This document shows, one piece after another, positions 44,239 to 57,628 of a DNA stretch of 64,000 bases (position 1 is the stretch's first letter; every line of letters starts with the position of its first letter). A model generated the notes under the pieces. That model saw nothing but the letters and a program-made list of their open reading frames with translations, made no database searches and was not told where the DNA came from. Origin of the DNA: Perognathus longimembris pacificus (lineage: Eukaryota; Chordata; Mammalia; Rodentia; Heteromyidae); NCBI RefSeq assembly GCF_023159225.1, contig NC_063172.1, positions 64,538,828 through 64,602,827 of the forward strand, written 5' to 3'. The position numbers and the translations under genes are program-made.

Positions 44239-47200
44239 TAAACACCATGCTACAACTCTTTCTAGTTTGAGGGGAAAACACAGTGCTAATTCAACTCATG
44301 ACCCATCAGTCTGTTTTTTATAAGAATTATTTAAGGAGGAAAGATATCACCATAATGACCCAGAAAGGCCTGTTGACTCATGGCATAGTACAAATACTAC
44401 TGTTCTTCTTTCTTATGTTCTATGACTTAGAACATGAACTACTAATTCCTCAGTACTGAGCATTTAGGATGCTTGGTACTTGTTCTGAACAATCAGCTCC
44501 CAAAGCATTAAGGAAATAGATACTAAACTTATGATGAAGAGTTAAAGAACAAAACAGAACAACTATAAACTATTCCCTCTTTTAATTGCACCTAAACAAT
44601 AAACACTTCTTCAAACTTAATTAGTATTACAGGGAGTAGAGACACATCAATGAAATTAAAACAAAATTAAACCTTAAAACTATTCTAAAAACTTAAGCCC
44701 AAATTTTATGCATACACTATTACATCAGGACTTGAAATGTCTTCTACAGACATTGTAGGCACATCTTTATATCTATGTAAAATGTCAAGTACAGCCCAAA
44801 TTTATCTGAAAGTAAATATGGAAAAACTCAAATATATAAAATGGCTATAAAATATGAGATGTTTTAAGGACACATCCCTTTTGTTAAAAAGAAGAACACT
44901 GGAGAGACTAGAACAACACTGAATATTCATTTGTAATAATTTGAAGTTCATCTTTATGATACACCTATAGTTAAAGAGAGCAGTTAAAAAAACTTGACTA
45001 GTGAGTATTGCTCATTGTTCCTCTAGACATTTGAAGTTCAATCCATTCTACACTCATTCATTTCTTCCTTTTCTTTCTTCCTGTAGCTATTCTAGGCTTT
45101 GTTTATTGTAATTTATTTAATTACTGGTGAGATATAAAATGCACGTATTAATTTTTTAAATTATTATAAATATTCAGCGAATATTTATATTAGGCAAATT
45201 TCTTTTTGTTAGTGACAATGTTTTAATTTTCCTAAAAAATGTAGAGTAAATGTGATTAAAATTTAAGAAACTACAGAACTGATGATCATTACAGTATCTG
45301 ATTACAATACATACTTTATGAGACACTTTATTGTCTTAAGCAAGGCACTTTGGGAATTTGTTGTTTTACTTTTCTTTCACCTCATTTGGAAATAACTTCA
45401 TTGGGAAAGGATTTTTTTTCTCCTAGTGCCACTTCGAACTGAAGTATTGAAATATTTTTAATAATCTACTCTTTCTGGTCTCCAATGAGGGCATGGACTA
45501 CATAGAAATATTCCATCAGATATTAGTAATCAAGAATTGGTCTGATATTCTAGAAACTGGGGAGGACACATCTCATTGTAGGACTATTTGGTACAATAAA
45601 AACGCAAAGTTTTGGAGAAAGGTGTGGTATATTTTGCCTTAAGAGTTCAACAGTTATTCACTTTTGGGTGTTAAGATTTAAGGGGTATCTTCTAATTTGC
45701 ATATGACATGAATACATTCTTTTTGCTTTTGAGGCCAATTTATCACTTATTTTACATAGTGAAAAAGGGTCTCTCATCTTGGGTTGTCTGATGTGTTCTT
45801 ATGATTAAAGGGTATAGAATATTGAAAAAAATCACACAGATGTGATATGCTCTTTCAAGTGCATGGTTGTTTTATAAAATGAGAAAATGCTAGTTTAGTG
45901 TTGAAAATGAAATTTACATAAAATCTACTTCTAAAAATTACTGGGTACAAAAAATTAAACTTTCCAAATGGATCAAAGTCTGAATCTAAAGATGCACTTA
46001 ACATTCCTTAGGCAGAGGAATTAAACAATACCCTCAAATTTGCAATAAGATCAACAGAACCCATCCTGCCCACATTCTGGAACTAAAGTGTAGATGAAGA
46101 GTGGCAGACCTTGTAAGACAGACCTTAGAGCTGTAGCAGTGTTGGCACATGCACTGCCCATGGTTAGCAGAGTCCGACAACATGCTCATGAAGCTGGGAA
46201 ATGTAGCTTGCACGAGAGCCATTGCAGGCAGAGATGTCTAAAGACATCTGATGTAGAAATCTGATGTAGAGTTGAACCCTAACAACTGTCCACATTCTTG
46301 TTTGTTTCTTCAAGTTTCTACTCAAAGAAACCTGTGATTCAGAGCACACTGTCTCTATTCCCTTTGAAAGCCCCAGAGAACTGCACTAGTACAGTTTAGG
46401 GAACAGATTCATTTTCTTCCTTGTATATGATAAATCACATATTTTTAGGACTCTCAATTCATATGTGGAGCATAAATGATGTTAAATATTTGTTTACTAG
46501 AAGAATCAGATGTCTGATAATCTCTTTTCAGGATGAACATTAATCCAACTCTGTCTAGAAAAATTATTCAATTCATTACCATAAGTAATCTCTATTGTAC
46601 CCCGTGCTTAACCTTCATTTTCCCCCAGTCCTATAATCTCACAAATCCACTGGTGGTATGTGATCAGCATCTGGTGTTCACACAACCCCTGCCTTACGAC
46701 TAATACATGAAACATTCTTGGATAAAAATAGCATTTTCCAGGCTGCCAATGATACAATTCTCTGCTCTATTGTGACTTCTGTATCCCTCTAGAAAGGTCC
46801 ATAATAGGAAACAACATCTCAGAAGGTTTTGGCTCTATCAAGATGGCAATTAATTTTAAACTTGATTTAATTTAGAAGGTAGCAAAGGTACTCATTGATT
46901 AAGGACTTTTGAACAAGCATTCAATGTAATTGCAGAGTGAAAACAAGCAACACTAAATGGTGAGAAATTTTTCCATTACTGGCTAGGAATCAAAACAAAA
47001 TCAATAGGAAAGTGACTAAATACATCTTTATGCTAAGAACAAAAATCTTTAAGCCACTGCCAGCTTTGTTTTCAGGTAACTGGTGCCATTTTGTGATCCA
47101 AATAAAACTTTGGAGAAAATACCTTGAAAACATGATTCATTTAGCAGATTTATACTACTGCTTTGGTTAAATGAGTTTTGAAAATACTTCTTTGGATAAA

Positions 47201-47335
47201 AAGCCAGAAAGGTATTTTTGTTTTTGGTTAGCTAGAAGGGGTGTCCAAGTTAGCACTATTGTAAATGTTCCTTAAAATATCATCTAAGAAGTAATTGAAT
47301 CTCAAGAACAGATTTGTCTACCACTTTAAGGTATT

Positions 47336-49018
47336 TCTTTTTTTGTTGTCAAGGTGAAGTACAGTGGGGTTACAGTTACATATGTTAGGTAGTGTGTACA
47401 TTTCTTGTCCAACTTGTTACCCCCTCCTCATTTTTCTCTTGCCTTCCCTCCCCCCAATCCCCCTCCCCCCTAGTTGTACAGTTAGTTTACAACATATTGT
47501 CTTGTAAATATTGCTGTTGCATTGGTTTGCCTTTTACCCTCTGCCTCGCCATTTTAATGTTCCTCTTCCCTTCCCTATTTCACAGACATATAAAATACCC
47601 AGGGTACCAAAATCAAATACCATGACAATGGAGACTAAACCATAGGGAAGATAAACAGAAGACAAAAATAATTTCACATAGGATGTTAAAAATAACATCA
47701 ATGATAAGCCACTTATTTCAATATTTGGAGGTCATTTCGCTTAGTGTCATCTTCTGTGATCATACATACACAGCTATTGATCTATTGCAATGATCTGCTA
47801 GGACTATCCTGGACATATACTAATTATTCCCAATAAGGGAGACTGTAGAGTTTATGTTTCTTTGAGTCTGGTTCACTTCACTTAGCATGAATTTTTCTAA
47901 GTCTTTCCATTTTCTTCTCAATGGAGCAATGTCATTCTTTCTGGTAGAAGCATAGAATTCCATTGCGTATATATACCACAATTTCTTGATCCATTCATCC
48001 ACTGAAGGGCATCTGGGTTGGTTCCATATTTTAGCTATGGGAAATAACATTTAGCTATGAACATAGTTGTGCTGGCAGCTTTAGTGTGACCTTGTTTGTG
48101 ATCCTTTGGGTAAATGCCCAGAAGTGGGATTGCTGAGCCATAGGGGAGCTCCATGTTTAGCCTTTTGAGGAACCTCCATACCGCTTTCCAGAGTGCACAA
48201 GTTTACATTCTCACCAATAGTGTAGTAGGGTTCCCTTTTGGCCACATCCCCTCCAGCAACTGCTATTAGTAGTTGTCTTGATGCTAGCCATTCTTACTGG
48301 GGTGAGGTGGAATCTCAGTGTTGCTTTGATTTGCATTTCTTTTATGGCCAGGGATGTAGAGCACTTCTGCATGTGTATCTTGGCCATTCTCATTTCTTCT
48401 TCAGAGAAGTCTCGCTGGGTCTTTAACCCACTTATTAATGGGGAAGTTGTTCCTTTGAGGATTTGTTTTGGAGGAACTTTTTTGGAGTTCTAAGTATATT
48501 TTTAAATATGAGGCTCTTGTCAGTTGTATGGCCAGTGAAGATCTTCTCTAAGTCTGCAGGTTTTCTGTCTATCTTTTTTTTTTTTTTTTTTTTTGTCAGT
48601 CGTAGAGCTTGAACTCTGAGCCTACGTGCTGGTCCTGAGCTCTTCAGCTCAAGGCTAGTGCTCTACCACTGGACCCACAGTGTCACTTATGACTTTCTAT
48701 TTATCGTGCAAGCTATGTCCTTTGCCCTGCAGAAGCTCTGCAGTTTGATGCAATCCCATTTGTCCAACCTTTCTTTGATTTCTTGTGTTTCTGGGTCTTT
48801 ATTAAGAAAGTTTCAATCTGTGCCAAGGAGCCCTACAGTTTTTCCTATTTCTTCCTGCAATGTTTTCAGGGTATCTGCTTTTACCTCGAGGTCCTTGATT
48901 CATTTGGAATTGATTATTGTTCAGGGTGATATGTAAGGGTCTAGCTTTAGTTTGTTTCAGGTGTTTAACCAATTTTGCCAGCACCCTTTGTTGAAGAGGC
49001 TGTCTTTCTTACATATTA
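47336..49018 (-). mobile_element. L1, 3' segment of an older antisense copy
   Basis: Antisense L1 from its T-rich tail and pyrimidine-rich 3' UTR (47336-47800) through ORF2 C-terminal coding sequence; minus-strand frame at 47820-48050 contains the CPSVDEWIKKLWYIYAMEFY region. ORF2 sequence continues to TTGAAGAGGCTGTCTTTCTT near 48996-49015, where another L1 begins. The element resumes at about 50366. Frames are broken. Confidence 0.92.
48572..48690 (-). mobile_element. Geo half of a SINE inserted in the L1
   Basis: A T run (48571-48594) followed by GTCAGTCGTAGAGCTTGAAC, CAGCTCAAGGCTAGTGCTCT and GACCCACAGTGTCACTT, that is the reverse complement of the Geo half with its A tail. L1 sequence flanks it on both sides. 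The left half is missing, so the insertion was 5' truncated. Confidence 0.8.
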
Positions 49019-50365
49019 TTTTTTTCTTCTTTATTGTCAAAGTGAAGTACAGAGGGGTTACAGTTTCATATGTAAAGCAATTACATTTCTTATCCAACTT
49101 GTTACCTCCTCCCTCATTTTCTCTGTCTCCCCCTCCCCACGTCCCTCCCCCCGTAAGTTGTATGGTTGGTTTACACCAATTGTTTTTCCAAGTATCGCTA
49201 TTGCAATGGTTTGTCTTTTTTATCCTTTGTCTCTCAATTTTGGTATTTCCTTTCCTTTCCCTTCCCTAGTTCCAACGCATGAATATACAGTATCCGGGGT
49301 ACTAAGATCAGTTACAGTGATAGCAGGGGTAAAACCACAGGAAGGGAATATGAGAGCGAAAAAAAAGGGTACTGTTTCACATGGCATGTTGAAAATAACT
49401 ACAGCAATGATATACCACTTATTTCCATAATGTGGAGTTCATTTGCTTAGCATCATTTTATGTGTTCATATGGGCATAGCTCTTGGGCTCTTGTGATCTT
49501 CTGCTATGACTATCCTAGACATGTACTAATTACTCCCTATGAGGGAAACCACAGAGTTCATGATTCTTTGGGTTTGGCTCACTTCACTTATTATGATTTT
49601 TTTTCCAAGTGCTTCCATTTCCTTATGAATGGGGCAGTGTCATTTTTTCTGATAGAGGCATAGAATTCCATTGTGTATATGTACCACATTTTCTTGATCC
49701 ATTCGTTTACTGGGGGCATCTGGGTTGGTTCCATATTTTAGCAATGACAAATTGTGCTGCGATGAACATTGTTGTGCTGGTGGCTTTAGTGTGGTCTTGC
49801 TTGTAATCTTTTCAGTAGATGCCCAAAAGTGGGGCTGCTGGGTCATAGGGGAGCTCTATATTTAGCCTTCTGAGAACCTTCCATACCACTTTCTAGAGTG
49901 GGCGAACAAATTTACATTCCCACCAACAACGTAGTAGGGTTCCCTTTTGGCCACATCCCCTCCAGCATTTGTTATTTTTAGTTTTCCTGATAATGGACAT
50001 TCTTACCGGAGTGAGGTGGAATCTCAGTGTTGTTCTGATTTGCATTTCTTTCATGGCCAGTGATATAGAGCACTTCTTCATGTGTCTCTTGGCCATTCTC
50101 ATTTCCTCTTCAGAGAAGTCTCTTTTTAGGTTTTTAGCCCATTTGTTGAAGGGGCAGTTGGTTCTTTGAGGGTTTGTTTTGGAGGAATTTCATTTTTTGA
50201 GTTCCATGTTTATTTTAGATATGAAGTCTTTGCCCATTGTATGGTGGGTAAAGATATTTTCCCAATCTGTAGGCTTTATATTTATCTTGCAAGCTATGTC
50301 CTTTGCTGTGCAGAAGCTCTGCAGTTTTGTGCAGTCCTATTTGTCCAGCCTTTCTTCAATTTGTT
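49019..50365 (-). mobile_element. L1, 5'-truncated copy nested in another L1
   Basis: Starts with a second complete L1 3' end (TTATTGTCAAAGTGAAGTAC) directly after ORF2 sequence of the host copy. It runs through 3' UTR and ORF2 C-terminal coding, which repeats the region present at 47336-48780, and ends near TTCTTCAATTTGTTGTGTTT. The next bases continue the host copy from where it broke off. Similar short flanks (CTTTCTTACATATT and CTTTCTTCAATTTG) may be a decayed target-site duplication. Confidence 0.85.
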
Positions 50366-51480
50366 GTGTTTTAGCTCCTTTATCAAAGATTAAGTGGCCA
50401 TAGGACTGCAGATTCATTTCTGGGTCTTCAGTTCTATTCCATCAGCCCTCAGGCTTGTTCCTGTGCCAATACCAAGCTGTTTTTTATTACTATCACTTTG
50501 TAATAGAGTTTGAAGTTTGATATTGATATTCCTCCAGCACTGTTCTTCCTGCTAAGGACTGTTTTTGCTCTTCGGTGTCTTTTATTATTCCATTTGAATT
50601 TTTGGATTGCTTCCTCTTTTTCATTGAAGAATGATGTTGGGATATTTATGGGTATTGCACTGAATTTGTACATAGTCTTTGGTAGTATTGCCAGTTTCAC
50701 AATGTTAATCTTCCTAATCCAGGACCATGGAAGGTTTTTCTACTTCCTTAATTCTGCTTCAATTTCATTTTTTGAGTTTTTAAAGTTTTCATCATAGAGG
50801 TCTTTCACTTCTTTGGTTAAGATTATTCCTAGGTCTTTTTGTGCTTTTGAGGCTGTTGCAGGAGTTGCTTTCCTGATTTCAGCCTCACTCTTCACATTGG
50901 TGGCATACAGAAAAGCCATTGATTCTTTAGGATTAATTTTATATTCTCTGTCAGTATTATTTTGTTTGTGGTTTTCAGTGTGTAGAACATCTTTCAGGAT
51001 TTTCTGTAATGTTGGTTTTGCGGAGATATATTGCTTCAGTTTTTCCTTGGCAAAATTTTGGAAGGTTTTTATTTGACCTTGGGCTATGAATGGGAGCTTA
51101 GCTGGGTACAGTATTCTTTGTTGGTACTTATTTTTCTTTAGGGTGTGGCATACCTCATTCCAGGCTCTCCTTACTTTCAAGGTCTCTACTGAGAAATATG
51201 CAGTAATTCTGATTGGTTTCCCTCTATATGTGATTGTTCTCTTCTGTCTGGAAGCTTTAAGGATTCTTTCTTTGGTCTCTATTGATCCTGTATGGATTAC
51301 ACTGTGTGGGTGGGGTGTCCTATTCTGGTCTTCTCTAAAGCTTCTTGTATCTGGATGGGGCTATACTTCTGGACATGTAGGGAATTCTCTGTTAGTATGT
51401 TGTTAAACCTGCAGGGCATTTCTTTATAAGTTTGGGAATTAGAATATAGTTCAAGTGTTCCTTCCTCCCATGCAACAGCC
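50366..51480 (-). mobile_element. L1, 5' segment of the older copy with ORF1-ORF2 junction
   Basis: Resumes at TTTTAGCTCCTTTATCAAAG. Read on the minus strand, 50449-50700 encodes late ORF2 (KLAILPKTMYKFSAIPINIP). The open frame 50740-51180 starts with the ORF1 C-terminal domain (QQRILYPAKLPFIAQGQIKT) and then, without a stop, reads the ORF2 segment NPKESMAFLY and LTKEVKDLYDENFK. Most of ORF2, including endonuclease and much of reverse transcriptase, is missing between them. The part beyond about 51180 is further ORF1 sequence with disabled frame. Confidence 0.85.
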
Positions 51481-54400
51481 TAAGAGCCTCCTGAAAGAAC
51501 TTGGGCTTGTAGGCAGCACTGGATGGATGAGAACCCAGAAGCCTCTTTCAAATACCAGATTGAAGCCTTGGATCAATTTACTTAAGAGTTACCTGTTTTC
51601 TTGTTGGTAAAACTATACCTATATTGACATTTAATATGTTGATGAATGTAAAGAATGAAAGTCAATGACTTGCACATGATAAGCACTCAAAATAGTAGCT
51701 ATTATTATTATTATTATTATTATTATTCATTGTTGTTATCATTATCCCAACACCTCTACTTGAGACCATTTGAAATACAGGCCTATTCATGGCTCCCTTT
51801 TGACTTCTCTTTACTAAACATTTCAATATGGCCCAGGACTTTTTTCACATGGGGAAATACTTCTTTTATTTGATTAAGTTCAGATTTTAGTTTGGGGCTT
51901 CTATTTATGATTTACCAGTCAGGAGAATCACCTGCCTATTTTGGAAGAAGCTAAATCATTTCAGAATTTGTACTCTATGGGTGAAAACACCCTATAAAAC
52001 CTGAAATGACACAGAGGAGCATTGAATCAAATAAGAAAGTCAGGCAAAATTTTTTAAGTGGCCTAGATGATCTAAAAGAGGAAATCAATTCATAGTTGAG
52101 CATCATTTCAACTGTTTAATTAAAATAGAAATCTATGAGATGGAATTTGTTATTTCTGAGATATTCAATTGCTAATTTATTTTACAGATGGGATTAGATT
52201 GGACTCCACAGAAATGATAGAAATTCCATTAACTCATCATTTCTTACATGTCATTAAATCATTTGATTTTGAAATGTTTAATAAAAAAATTAGAACCCAC
52301 AGTATTGTGGATAGTAAATAATATTTGAAGACTAACCAAGAAGGCCTTAGCAACGTCAATGATGTGTAAAAGCATAATCGAGTAATCAAATGACATTTCA
52401 TCAGTCCAAGTCACATGGAGAAATAAAATTCTTCATGCTTTGTGCTGACACTCAGATAACTAAACACAGCTTATCAGAACCATGGGAATGCCACTTGAGG
52501 GTTCTCTGGTTTGCTGAAGTGGAAGGAAAATGAAAAGCCTGAAGACCCGTTTGTTAAATTTGCATATAATACGCCAATTTGTAAGTGTATTGTAACCTTG
52601 GATAGACTTCTTTATAAGTGGTTGTATAAAGGTGTTTACCACTCAACAAGTCAGTTTATAAGTATAATGCATCTTGATAAAGAGACTATTAACATAACAA
52701 AAGATATCTTTACCTTGATCATAAAGCACTTATCACTAGGAAAGATATTTTGTTCTTGTCATGAGATAGAAGGTTTTTCCAAAGACCAGTACCTCACTGT
52801 GGCTGATGAGTTTTAGTTACTTCCCACAAGAAGACTATGTTTATATCAGGAAAGCCATCCTTACCAGGACTGGAACGTGAAACACGAGAGACACAGCATC
52901 ATATTCCTATATAGAAAGCACTGAGGTTTGCATATTATAAAGTTTCATTAGCAATACACTCTAGCATGTTCCAAATATATTTTTTCAATGTCTGTTGTTC
53001 GTATTATTCCATTTGTACACTCTCTCACTTATACTCCCAGTGATTTTCTGCATTTGTTCCAAGACCACAATTTAGATCATACTTAATTACTTTGCTTTCA
53101 TGTCTTCCTTCTTTTCTTAAAAAGTTGTTAATCATCTTTAAGTAGTTGAACAAAGGGATTTCAATTCAGCATGTCAGTTTATGAGTACAATGAATTTGGT
53201 AGATATCTTCTCTTTCAAAATTATCACCATCTGCAAACATACACATCCACTCACTACTACCGATCTTTTTCAGACTTCTATAATTCTTAGTGTGGTCAGC
53301 CACACGGTTCTGGAATTTTCATGTAGCTTGTGTTCTACTTTACGTCATCTACTTTTTGATCTCTAATTTCTAGAATCTCTTTTGTGCTGCCTGGTTATAT
53401 TCTATAAAACTGTAATCTGTTCTTGTTTTATGAAAGCAACTTCTCTAGTCTCTCTATGATGACTAAGTATAGTTACTTGGGACTTTTCTTCTGTTGTCTG
53501 AATTCTCTATTTTCTCCAAGTTCTCTTTCTGTTCATTATTTTCTTTCTTTTGAGGAGGGAAACTTTTTATGATCCTTCATTTTTGCACTTACAGGAAAGC
53601 TGAATATAGGAGAGAGGGAACTTAGCAACTTTAAAGTCACTATATCACCTAGTTACACTAATAAGACTGGGTGCTTTTATGTTATTTTGTCTTGCAGACT
53701 TGAGAATAAAACAAGGGGTACATATGCATAGAATTGTAGTTCCCAATAAGAGTTAGAGCAACCAGTTCTCAGTTTATGTTATGGTTTTTGAAGTTATAAT
53801 TTGATCTAAAAATTGAATTGATTTTTATTCTGAATAATGGAGTCATTACAAGGTGTTAATGAAGATTGGCATTAGAAGTCAAGGAAGAGGGAAAATGGTT
53901 TGTTCAACAGTTATCAACTTATCAGTGACAATTCTAAGGCGAAATAAAAGATTTTGTTTTACAGAGTATTGTTCTCAAAATTTCTGCAGCGTACTTGTAG
54001 GTGATACTGACTCTTTCATCATGTGGGAGGAGTATTCTATGGTACATAAATTACATCTCAATAGACATGTGGAAAACGTGAAGCATATTCTATGATTAGT
54101 TTTGTTTTTCCCCCACTGTCAGACAAGTCTCTTAATGAGATATATCACTCTAAAATTAACATTTGGATTTCTAAGATTATGTTGAAAAAATCAGGATTAC
54201 TTTATAGAACTTAAAACATTTTAGATGCTTTTGGCAAATAGGTTAAGATACATTAATTTTAAATACTGCTGTCAATTTTTGTATGATTTTATATATAGCT
54301 ACCTTTATTTTCATATTTTTCAAACCCAACTCTCTATTGACTTTGCTGAACAAAAACATTTCTACAAAATTCCATAAGTTGAACAGGGTCTTGAAACTGG

Positions 54401-55400
54401 AAAGAGATTCTGGAAACTCAATTATTTCCTTTCGCATTTTAGGAATTAAGAAAGAAAATCAGAGATGTAAAAAAAAAAGTGACCCAAATTACACAGCAAA
54501 AAGCAGAAAAGAAAAAAAGAGACAGGAACAAAACCACAAAAACAGGGATGTAAGGGCTCCTGACTCCTATTCTAATTTGTTTCCTCGCTCCTATACTATG
54601 CAAGGAAAAACAGGTCTACATCATGGTTAAAGGACTCTTGACTTTATGAAATTTTATTTTCCTCTTTTCTGATGTGTTTGCATTTGCATTGTGCCCAGAG
54701 GTGATAATCCTATAAAGTAAATAAACGTAAGACGTTATCTCCCATAGGGAGACTTCTGTTTGTGGCTAAATGAGCCAAGATGAAGAAACACTTCAAATAA
54801 AAGACTCAGCTGGAAAAGCCCAGCAAAGAGGCTGCTTAGCTTGAAAGGAAGTCTGGCACATAAGCCACTGTGAGTCATAAACTATAATGTAATAAACTTG
54901 TATGAACAAAAAATCTAATTTCCATATTCAACACTAGTTACCTGAATGAGCCATAGGAGAGCTAATTTTTGGAAACAACATTAATTCTCTGGAAACCAAA
55001 TGAGCCACTTGATACCAGTCAGCAAGTAGGAGCTTCAGGGTTTTCAAATCCGACATTCCAGCAGTCCCTCCCTTCTACCTCTGGACTCTAAGACATGCCT
55101 ACAGAGGTCTCCCTAGAAACTTCTTCAATTGCATCTTAATCCAGTATAATGTCCGATTTTACAGTCATCTCGTTAACACAAGTATACTACAAATATTATA
55201 CATCTGAAAGGGAAAAAAGATGAAGATAATGAGTCTTAAATTTTTAAATCTTCAAGACTATCCATTCAGTTGCATTTCTTTGTAGACACACCAAAGGATT
55301 TATGGCCTTCCTTCCTTCTTACAGACGAGAAATAGCAACATATACTCAAAAATTACTCTAGTAAATGTATTCTCACTAAAATGTCCATAAAACTCTGCAT
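51480..55400. other. Intron 1 sequence with no recognised element
   Basis: AT-rich; one TTA microsatellite. Open frames up to 115 codons (for example 54283-54630) have no recognised identity. No exon is supported. Confidence 0.35.
51700..51729. repeat. (TTA)n microsatellite
   Basis: About ten ATT units. Confidence 0.9.
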
Positions 55401-55407
55401 TACACAA

Positions 55408-55615
55408 CTGGGAATGTGTCTTATTGGTAGAGTGTTTGCCTGGCATGCATAAAGCCCTGGGTTTGATTCCTCTGTACCACAGAAACAGAAAAAGCCAGAA
55501 GTGGCGCTGTGGCTCAAGTGATAGAGTGCTAGCCTTGAGCAAAAAGAAGCCAGGGACAGTGCTCAGGTCCCAGGACTGGAGAAAAACAAAAGAAGAAAAC
55601 AATAACAACAAAAAC
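55408..55615 (+). mobile_element. IDL-Geo SINE
   Basis: CAACTGGGAATGTGTCTTAT, CCTGGGTTTGATTCCTCTGT, GCCAGAAGTGGCGCTGTGGC, then a shortened GCTCAGGTCCCAGGACTGGA end (about 14 bp internal deletion) and a CAA-rich tail. Confidence 0.9.
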
Positions 55616-55689
55616 CCTACAAACAAGAACGAGGAGGACTGATATTTCTAGAATGCAAATTTGAAAGGAAATGGCTTGAGAGCAGTGGT

Positions 55690-55875
55690 AGACCATGACA
55701 GTCTTCAACATACTGACTGTTCTGACAAGATGGTGCTCTACTCCTGGATGCCCCCTAATGTCAGACTTAGTCATATGACCTTCCTTGACCAATCAACGAT
55801 GATCAATGTCACCGTGTTTCTCAGCATAATCTTTCTGAGCCATCACTGGCTTCCTCTGTGTTCTTTTCTTAAGTC
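55690..55875 (+). mobile_element. MLT1-like LTR remnant
   Basis: GGTGCTCTACTCCTGGATGC, CATATGACCTTCCTTGACCA, ATCAATGTCACCGTG and CTTTCTGAGCCATCACTGGC follow the MLT1 LTR order. Ancient and noncoding. Confidence 0.5.
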
Positions 55876-55943
55876 ATGATTCAAAACTTGTCTCACATGG
55901 AAGATTCTCCTGAAACATGGAGAACATAGAGCTAAAGCAAGGA

Positions 55944-56187
55944 ATAAATCTTCATTTATTTTTTATTTTATTTTATTTTTTTGGCCAGTCCTGGGGCTTG
56001 GACTCAGGGCCTGAGCACTGTCCCTGGCTTCTTTTTGCTCAAGGCTAGCACTCTACCATTTGAGCCACAGTGCCACTTCTGGCTTTTTCTGTTTATGTGG
56101 TGCTTAGGAATCGAACCCAGGGATTCATGTATGCTAGGCAAACACTCTATTGCTAAGCCACATTCCCAGTCCATAAATCTTCATTTA
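55944..56187 (-). mobile_element. IDL-Geo SINE, antisense, with 15-bp duplication
   Basis: Body about 55981-56172: GGCCAGTCCTGGGGCTTGGA, GAGCCACAGTGCCACTTCTG, GGTGCTTAGGAATCGAACCC to the TTCCCAGTC end, with a TTTTA-rich tail on its left. A perfect target-site duplication ATAAATCTTCATTTA lies at 55944-55958 and 56173-56187. Confidence 0.93.
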
Positions 56188-57399
56188 CAAGCCACAAAGT
56201 TGTGGTGGTTGCAGTGTAACCTAGAAGACAATTAAAGAGCCAAACATGAGACTTTTGTTTGGGTTAATGAATAGCTTGATTCTTTATATACCCCACATTG
56301 ACTGCAAAATAAGTGTTAGTGCATCTACTAGTTATTCTGAACCAATGTTTTGCAAACTCTTGCTACCATGCATACATTATGACATAACCCGCTGATGGGT
56401 ATACAAGCATAGCAATACTTAACTCTCACTAAATATGAAGTACTCTGATACTTAGGCTTGTGCTTTTGTGTTTGTTTGTGGGATTAATGCTAATTACGTT
56501 CAAATCTTTAATTACTGACCACTCTGTGTTTAACACCAAGTCTATGTTCTGCTTTAACTTGGCTGCATAGCTGGTCTCAACATAACCTGGCCCAGTAATA
56601 TTGTTACTTCTCAGAAATACAATAATATTTAATGATCTGACTTGTTAGAACTAGGCATAACTGTATTCAAATCCCATCACAAACATGCAATTTCTACAAT
56701 GATTGATTCTCTCCATATAATTAATTTCCAAATTCTATCAGCATCAATAACCTTCCTTCCAAAATTACCTGAGCTTTAAAACTAAACTACAAGTGATATC
56801 TTATCATGGACAATAAGACACCAACATTCCAGATCCATGCACTGTATTGGTCAATTGTCATAAAGAAATATTAACACTTAATATTAAGTTTACCATCTCA
56901 ATTAGATCTAAGTACAGTGCAGTAATGTTGAGTAAGTTCACATTGCTGTGTAATGATTTCTTATAATAAGTTTCCTCTTGACCACTGAAACTGTATTGCA
57001 AGCAATAAATTTCTGTTGTTTATAAGCCATCTTCTCTATGGACTAAGGTAGGTAATGTCTTCTGCAAAATGGAGCTAGCAATTTTGGTTACTTCATTGGG
57101 TGATTGTGAAAACTCAGTGATGTCTATAAAACAATTACAAACGGCCAAGATTGTAAGAGATGGTCTATCAATAATTAAAAACTACAGTGGATTACATATA
57201 ACCTAACCTGAAAATTAACAGTTGAAAATGTTACGATACAGATGTGTAAATGGTCTACATACATACAAATACTTAAAATATAAATCTGGGCCTCTTGACT
57301 TTTAGCCTATTGTCTTTCTACTGATTGTGTCAAACTTCATTCGTAGGCAATTGGCAGAATGTTTTGACCATATCCAGAAGACATCTGAACATGTGATTT

Positions 57400-57628
57400 C
57401 CTTAGTTACTTTTTGTTTTGTTTTTGCCAGTCCTGGGGCTTGGACTCAGGGCATGAGCACTGTCCCTGGCTTCTTTCTGCTCAAGGCTAGCACTCTACTA
57501 CTTGAGCACAGCACCACTTCTGGCTTTCTCTATATATGTGGTACTGAGGAATTGAACCCAGGGCTTCATGTATATGAGGCAAGGACTTTACCACTAGGCC
57601 ATATTCCCAGCCCTCCTTAGTTATTTTT
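57400..57628 (-). mobile_element. IDL-Geo SINE, antisense, with duplication
   Basis: Body about 57430-57614: GCCAGTCCTGGGGCTTGGAC, CTACTTGAGCACAGCACCAC, GGAATTGAACCCAGGGCTTC to the ATTCCCAGCC end. Flanks CCTTAGTTACTTTTT at 57400-57414 and CCTTAGTTATTTTT at 57615-57628 form a near-perfect target-site duplication. Confidence 0.9.
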
